Shown here: one piece after another, positions 6,266 through 9,134 of the stretch
Position numbering within the stretch: the stretch's first letter is position 1
How the letters are laid out: every line of letters starts with the position of its first letter
DNA from: Magnetococcales bacterium
GTDB taxonomy: Bacteria > Pseudomonadota > Magnetococcia > Magnetococcales > JADFWU01
Direction of reading: 5' to 3'
Assembly (NCBI GenBank): GCA_015234045.1
Contig: JADFWU010000081.1
Location: forward strand, 1-9,134
Length of the DNA: 9,134 nucleotides
Position numbers and translations under genes: made by a program
The notes under the pieces: generated by a model
Told to the model about the DNA's origin: nothing
The model's input: only the letters and a program-made list of their open reading frames with translations
Databases searched by the model: none

Positions 6266-7375
6266 TTAAAACCCGGATGCGTTGTGGTTCTGTTGTTTTT
6301 TCTTAAGTTGATCGCGCAGTGTATCGCGTTCGTTCAGTGCTTCTTTAACCCTATGAAGTGCGGCATTCATTTTATCATCTGGGTGGAGCATTGCCCGATC
6401 TGCTTTTGTGTACCAACTCAGAGCGGTTGTCAAATCACCACTGGTTTCACTGCATGCGCCCATATTAAACAGAAAAGCTGGTGCATCCGGTGAAAGTTTA
6501 TGGCCATGGCTCCAGATTTCGCACGCTCTATCCATGCGATTCGCTCTGGCGAACTCCATGCCGCGTTGCAATTTCTTTCGGGCAGCTTCCGACTCAATAC
6601 CTTCTTCCTCTTCCATAAGCGCTATGGAGACTGTCACAAGATGTGGTGCAATATCCTGACGCATACGCAGGATAGCGGACTCTCTTGCCTGATCCATCAG
6701 TTGCGTACCAGCAGCAATCATTCGGTTATCTTCATCAGGACATCCCTGATCACTCTTGGTTGTTGAGATCTTGCGTGCATAGACGATGCGACCGGTTTCT
6801 ACTTCTATGATTTTTGGAGTAAATTTAAAGATTGCTGTCCGTTTAAGGCAGCTGATAGTGACTTTTTTCTTCTTTACACATTTCGTTACATCAACACCTA
6901 AAATTCGTTTGCCGGTTTTGACTTTTTGCACACATTTTTTGCGTTTCTGTGTGTATGACTCATCAGTGACTGTATTGGCATTGATTTGTCCGGTGTAAAT
7001 TGCTTTAGCACCGACCAAACGGCCTACTTCAGCGGCTGCACTGTTATCAAAAAAGAAGTCAGCATTGGTTTTTTTAATCTCACTCATCACCCGATTCAGC
7101 TGATTTCGCTCAACCAAAGTAAAATAGGGCGCTTCACCAACCTGGACAGAGGCGAGCATGGCTTCAACCTCTGAGGCAACGGAACGGCCATCCTTACCTT
7201 TATAATTGACCACGGCAATCTGACGCAGCTTGGCAGCTTCGCTATATTTTGCGGCTTGCAACTGTGTGGTTTTAACAGATGGTGCCATACACGAGGTCAT
7301 CAAAATGAGGCCCGACAAAAGCACAACTGTGCGTTTGAGCCACCCAGAGAAGGAAAGTATTTGAGGATAAGGCAC
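6266..7375 (-). CDS. CsgG-like/TPR outer-membrane lipoprotein of unknown function
   Basis: The predicted 369-residue protein has a basic N-terminus (LKR), a hydrophobic core and a lipobox-like LMTSC, making Cys29 the likely lipidated residue. Residues about 50-130 resemble the CsgG/curli-assembly N-terminal fold: IAVVNYKG as first strand, FTLVERNQL (86-94) as the conserved 'verr-ql' segment, then GRLVGAKAIYTGQI. A very basic, three-cysteine stretch follows (about 144-179), with another strand region to about 205. Residues about 265-330 form at least one TPR-like helical repeat (ACEIW...LSPDAPAFLFNMGACSE..G), and the end is a charged coiled coil (about 335-365). The GTG at 7375 is preferred over an upstream TTG (7399): AGGAG stands 7 bases before it and it gives a signal peptide of normal length. 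The adjacent permease gene suggests a shared envelope role. It is not curli CsgG itself; no curli genes are present. Exact function is unknown. Confidence 0.75.
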   Translation of the reverse strand: MPYPQILSFSGWLKRTVVLLSGLILMTSCMAPSVKTTQLQAAKYSEAAKLRQIAVVNYKGKDGRSVASEVEAMLASVQVGEAPYFTLVERNQLNRVMSEIKKTNADFFFDNSAAAEVGRLVGAKAIYTGQINANTVTDESYTQKRKKCVQKVKTGKRILGVDVTKCVKKKKVTISCLKRTAIFKFTPKIIEVETGRIVYARKISTTKSDQGCPDEDNRMIAAGTQLMDQARESAILRMRQDIAPHLVTVSIALMEEEEGIESEAARKKLQRGMEFARANRMDRACEIWSHGHKLSPDAPAFLFNMGACSETSGDLTTALSWYTKADRAMLHPDDKMNAALHRVKEALNERDTLRDQLKKKQQNHNASGF

Positions 7376-7432
7376 GGATAAACTCCTGAGAAAGTCCAAT
7401 GGATATTCTTTTCAACTTTTTGATTTTTCAAT

Positions 7433-7448
7433 ATTAAATGAATTTAAT
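7433..7448. repeat. AT-rich dyad upstream of the lipoprotein gene
   Basis: ATTAAAT and ATTTAAT form a 7+7 bp inverted repeat with two bases between, about 60 bases before the lipoprotein start. It could be an operator, but all-AT dyads arise easily by chance. A perfect CCTGATCAGG palindrome lies further upstream at 7476-7485. Confidence 0.2.
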
Positions 7449-7550
7449 TGTGGTGTATTGTTAGGCGTTGTCAAACCTGATCAGGGTAGGCCATTGGTTC
7501 AATTATTTCCAGTTTTTTCGGGTAAGGATTTTCGAATGGTAGGCAGGGTA

Positions 7551-8330
7551 TTAAATAGTGCCTATCACATACACATCAAACCGAGTGGTTTTTCCAGTCA
7601 ATTGGAATGCGGGCTTAGGCCCTGTGAGTGGCGGTGCCTGACGTGGACGCTTTACAACCACCCGATAGCCTGCATGATTCAGCGCATCCTCAAGTAAAGC
7701 TGGCGCGTCGAGATCATCACCAGCCAATTGGCGTAAGTGGCGCATCTCTTTTTTCACCAACGCGGATTTCTTGCGGTGTGGAAACATGGGGTCCAGATAG
7801 ATGGTGTCAGGTTTCTGATTCTCATTCTGAACATCATTTTGATTGTGAATAATATCTAATGAATCACCATAAATCAAAGTGATACGACTGGAAATTAATG
7901 CAGTTTCTTGATCTATTCTGGCCCGTTGCAGTCCATTTTCCAACAGGGCATATGTTGCTAAACTCCGTTCTATCATTGTTACCTTACATCCTTGAGAAGC
8001 AAGCTGAAATCCATCTCGACCCAATCCCGCTGTTGCATCCACGACATAGGGCATGAAGTTTCCTTTGACACCAACCGCCCGCGCCAATGGCGGATGTCGT
8101 CCATCCCGACGGCGAAAACCGACCACGCCACCAACAAAGTCAACATAAATAGGGCGTTCCCGTGGATGGTTTGGGGTTTGCAACTCAAGACGTTCAGGTG
8201 TCAGCACCAGATGAAAGGCGTTCTGATCTCTATTATTCGATTGTGTAAATGGAATACCCAATCGATCTGCCAGAGAATGGGCCTGATGGGTTAATGTGTT
8301 ATCTGTAGTGCTGATGCAAAGATTATCCAT
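7551..8330 (-). CDS. rsmJ: 16S rRNA (guanine-1516-N2)-methyltransferase RsmJ
   Basis: RsmJ (formerly YhiQ) transfers a methyl group from S-adenosylmethionine to N2 of G1516 in 16S rRNA of the small ribosomal subunit. The 259-residue product matches the E. coli protein (about 250 residues) through VLTPERLEL (42-50), YVDFVGG (62-68), the SAM-binding motif I DATAGLGRDGF (98-108), the catalytic-type DPMFPHRKKSALVKKEM (180-196) and VVVKRPRQAPPL (224-235). The reading frame is open for 94 more codons upstream, but the family match begins at the ATG at 8330 and the extension would run over pheA, so 8330 is chosen although no clear Shine-Dalgarno is seen. A polar insert rich in N and Q (about 163-174) sits before motif IV. 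It is divergent from pheA, 72 bases between starts, and 175 bases upstream of the lipoprotein gene. Confidence 0.95.
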   Translation of the reverse strand: MDNLCISTTDNTLTHQAHSLADRLGIPFTQSNNRDQNAFHLVLTPERLELQTPNHPRERPIYVDFVGGVVGFRRRDGRHPPLARAVGVKGNFMPYVVDATAGLGRDGFQLASQGCKVTMIERSLATYALLENGLQRARIDQETALISSRITLIYGDSLDIIHNQNDVQNENQKPDTIYLDPMFPHRKKSALVKKEMRHLRQLAGDDLDAPALLEDALNHAGYRVVVKRPRQAPPLTGPKPAFQLTGKTTRFDVYVIGTI

Positions 8331-8341
8331 GGCGCACAGTC

Positions 8342-8347
8342 TATAAT
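8342..8347 (+). promoter_or_regulatory. Candidate -10 box for pheA
   Basis: A perfect TATAAT lies 56 bases before the pheA ATG, which would place the transcript start near 8354. No good -35 box is found 15-19 bases upstream, so this is a weak call. Confidence 0.3.
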
Positions 8348-8402
8348 CCGGTGAATACCTAATTAAAGGGCCGATAAGCTTGATGGCAAAGGTTGGTGCA
8401 GT

Positions 8403-9134
8403 ATGACCAGGAAGGCGGATAAGGTGAATGAAAAGAATAAAACAGTAGCATTCCAGGGTATGCGCGGTGCCTATAGCGAACAGGCTTGCCGGGAGCGCCT
8501 GCCAGGATATGACGTACTGCCTTGTAAGACCTTTGAAGATGTTTTTGCCGTTGTTGAAAGCGGTAAAGCAGATATTGGCATGTTGCCGGTGGAAAACTCC
8601 ATTGCCGGACAAGTGAGCGACAGCTATGACTTACTGGCGCTACATCACCTGAAAGTAACGGGTGAATATTATCTGCGGGTACGTCACTGTCTGCTTGGCC
8701 AGCCTGGTGCGACAATAGCTGATATTCAGAACGTTCACTCACATCCTCAAGCACTGGCACAGTGCCATCACTTCATACGAAGCTATCGCTGGCGGCGAAT
8801 GGCGGTTTACGATACCGCAGGAGCTGCTGAAGAGCTTTCTCATCGTAAAGATCAGGATATCGCGGCCATCGCTTCAGAACTGTGTGCAGATCTGTATGGA
8901 TTGACTATTCTTGAGCGAGATATTCAGGATAGTGAATCCAATACCACACGATTTCTGTTAATTTCAAAAGAGGAGCATCTCCCGCAACTCAGTGAAGAAG
9001 AATGTAAAACCAGTTTGCTGTTTGAAGTACGCAACATTCCCGCATCCTTGTACAAATGTCTGGGTGGTTTTGCGACCAATGGTATCAACTTGACGCGTTT
9101 GGAATCACGGCCGGTTCTGAACAAACCTTGGACA
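8403..9134 (+). CDS. pheA: Prephenate dehydratase, monofunctional, first 244 residues (cut by window edge)
   Basis: The enzyme converts prephenate to phenylpyruvate in phenylalanine synthesis in the cytoplasm. Seen: VAFQGMRGAYSE (15-26) at the start of the catalytic domain, LPVENSIAG as the substrate-pocket block, HSHPQALAQC, and the catalytic NTTRF at 180-184 (T182 of the TRF triad). A regulatory ACT domain begins near residue 200 and contains NINL-like GINLTRLESRP, with ESRP at 234-237, the segment that binds phenylalanine for feedback inhibition. The window ends about 40 residues before the expected C-terminus (family length about 280). There is no chorismate mutase domain in front of the catalytic domain, so it is not the fused P-protein typical of Gammaproteobacteria. 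ATG 8403 is used. GTG at 8424 is a real alternative, since GGAAGG stands 8 bases before it and the extra seven residues are not part of the conserved domain. Confidence 0.93.
   Translation, partial: MTRKADKVNEKNKTVAFQGMRGAYSEQACRERLPGYDVLPCKTFEDVFAVVESGKADIGMLPVENSIAGQVSDSYDLLALHHLKVTGEYYLRVRHCLLGQPGATIADIQNVHSHPQALAQCHHFIRSYRWRRMAVYDTAGAAEELSHRKDQDIAAIASELCADLYGLTILERDIQDSESNTTRFLLISKEEHLPQLSEEECKTSLLFEVRNIPASLYKCLGGFATNGINLTRLESRPVLNKPWT

Noticed and set aside
6266-7375. Calling the lipoprotein CsgG of a curli system
   Set aside because: Only the N-terminal fold is CsgG-like, the C-terminus is TPR/coiled coil, and no other curli genes are present.
8331-8612. N-terminal extension of rsmJ by 94 codons
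   Set aside because: The extension lies opposite the conserved start of pheA and has no match to the RsmJ family, whose similarity begins after ATG 8330.
1-9134. CRISPR array, tRNA or rRNA genes, transposases, phage genes
   Set aside because: No regularly spaced repeats, cloverleaf sequences, rRNA blocks or transposase or integrase motifs were seen in any region.

Overview
The window most likely comes from a sulfur-metabolising member of the Pseudomonadota. It carries dsrA, dsrB and a dsrL-like gene, which together form the front of a dissimilatory sulfite reductase (Dsr) operon. DsrL next to dsrAB is the usual mark of the reverse-acting, sulfur-oxidising Dsr pathway, although some reductive or disproportionating organisms also carry DsrL. 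RsmJ (a 16S rRNA methyltransferase best known from Gammaproteobacteria) and YejB (a proteobacterial peptide ABC permease) support a proteobacterial host. The pheA gene encodes a stand-alone prephenate dehydratase with no chorismate mutase domain, unlike the fused P-protein of most Gammaproteobacteria. A deep-branching group such as Magnetococcia, or an unusual gammaproteobacterium, is therefore possible; this is inference only.

Layout. (1) Positions 1-3356, minus strand: dsrA (3356-2127), dsrB (2064-988) and the first 314 codons of dsrL (944-1, cut by the window edge), all co-directional with gaps of 62 and 43 bases. Dsr cysteine spacing matches the structurally known enzymes. (2) Positions 3357-3776: a 420-base divergent intergenic region holding a perfect 10+10 bp inverted repeat that overlaps a candidate dsr promoter. 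(3) Positions 3777-5114, plus strand: a DACNV-type protein whose C-terminal domain resembles diadenylate cyclase, with DGA kept but RHR changed to RHN. (4) Positions 5115-5197: a short AT-rich convergent intergenic region with a 13 bp inverted repeat. (5) Positions 5198-7375, minus strand: a CsgG-like/TPR lipoprotein followed 9 bases later by a yejB-type permease with no visible partner genes. (6) rsmJ (minus, 8330-7551) diverges from pheA (plus, from 8403 and cut by the right edge).

How they work together. DsrAB interconverts sulfite and the sulfur carried on DsrC, and DsrL couples DsrAB to the NAD(P) pool, so region 1 is one functional unit. The DACNV gene is transcribed divergently from dsr and shares its upstream region, which makes it a candidate partner or regulator, but nothing in the sequence proves a link. 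The remaining genes are an envelope pair (lipoprotein plus permease) and two housekeeping genes. No RNA genes, insertion sequences, CRISPR arrays or phage genes were found. The least described items are the DAC-like protein beside the dsr operon and the operator-like dyad between them.
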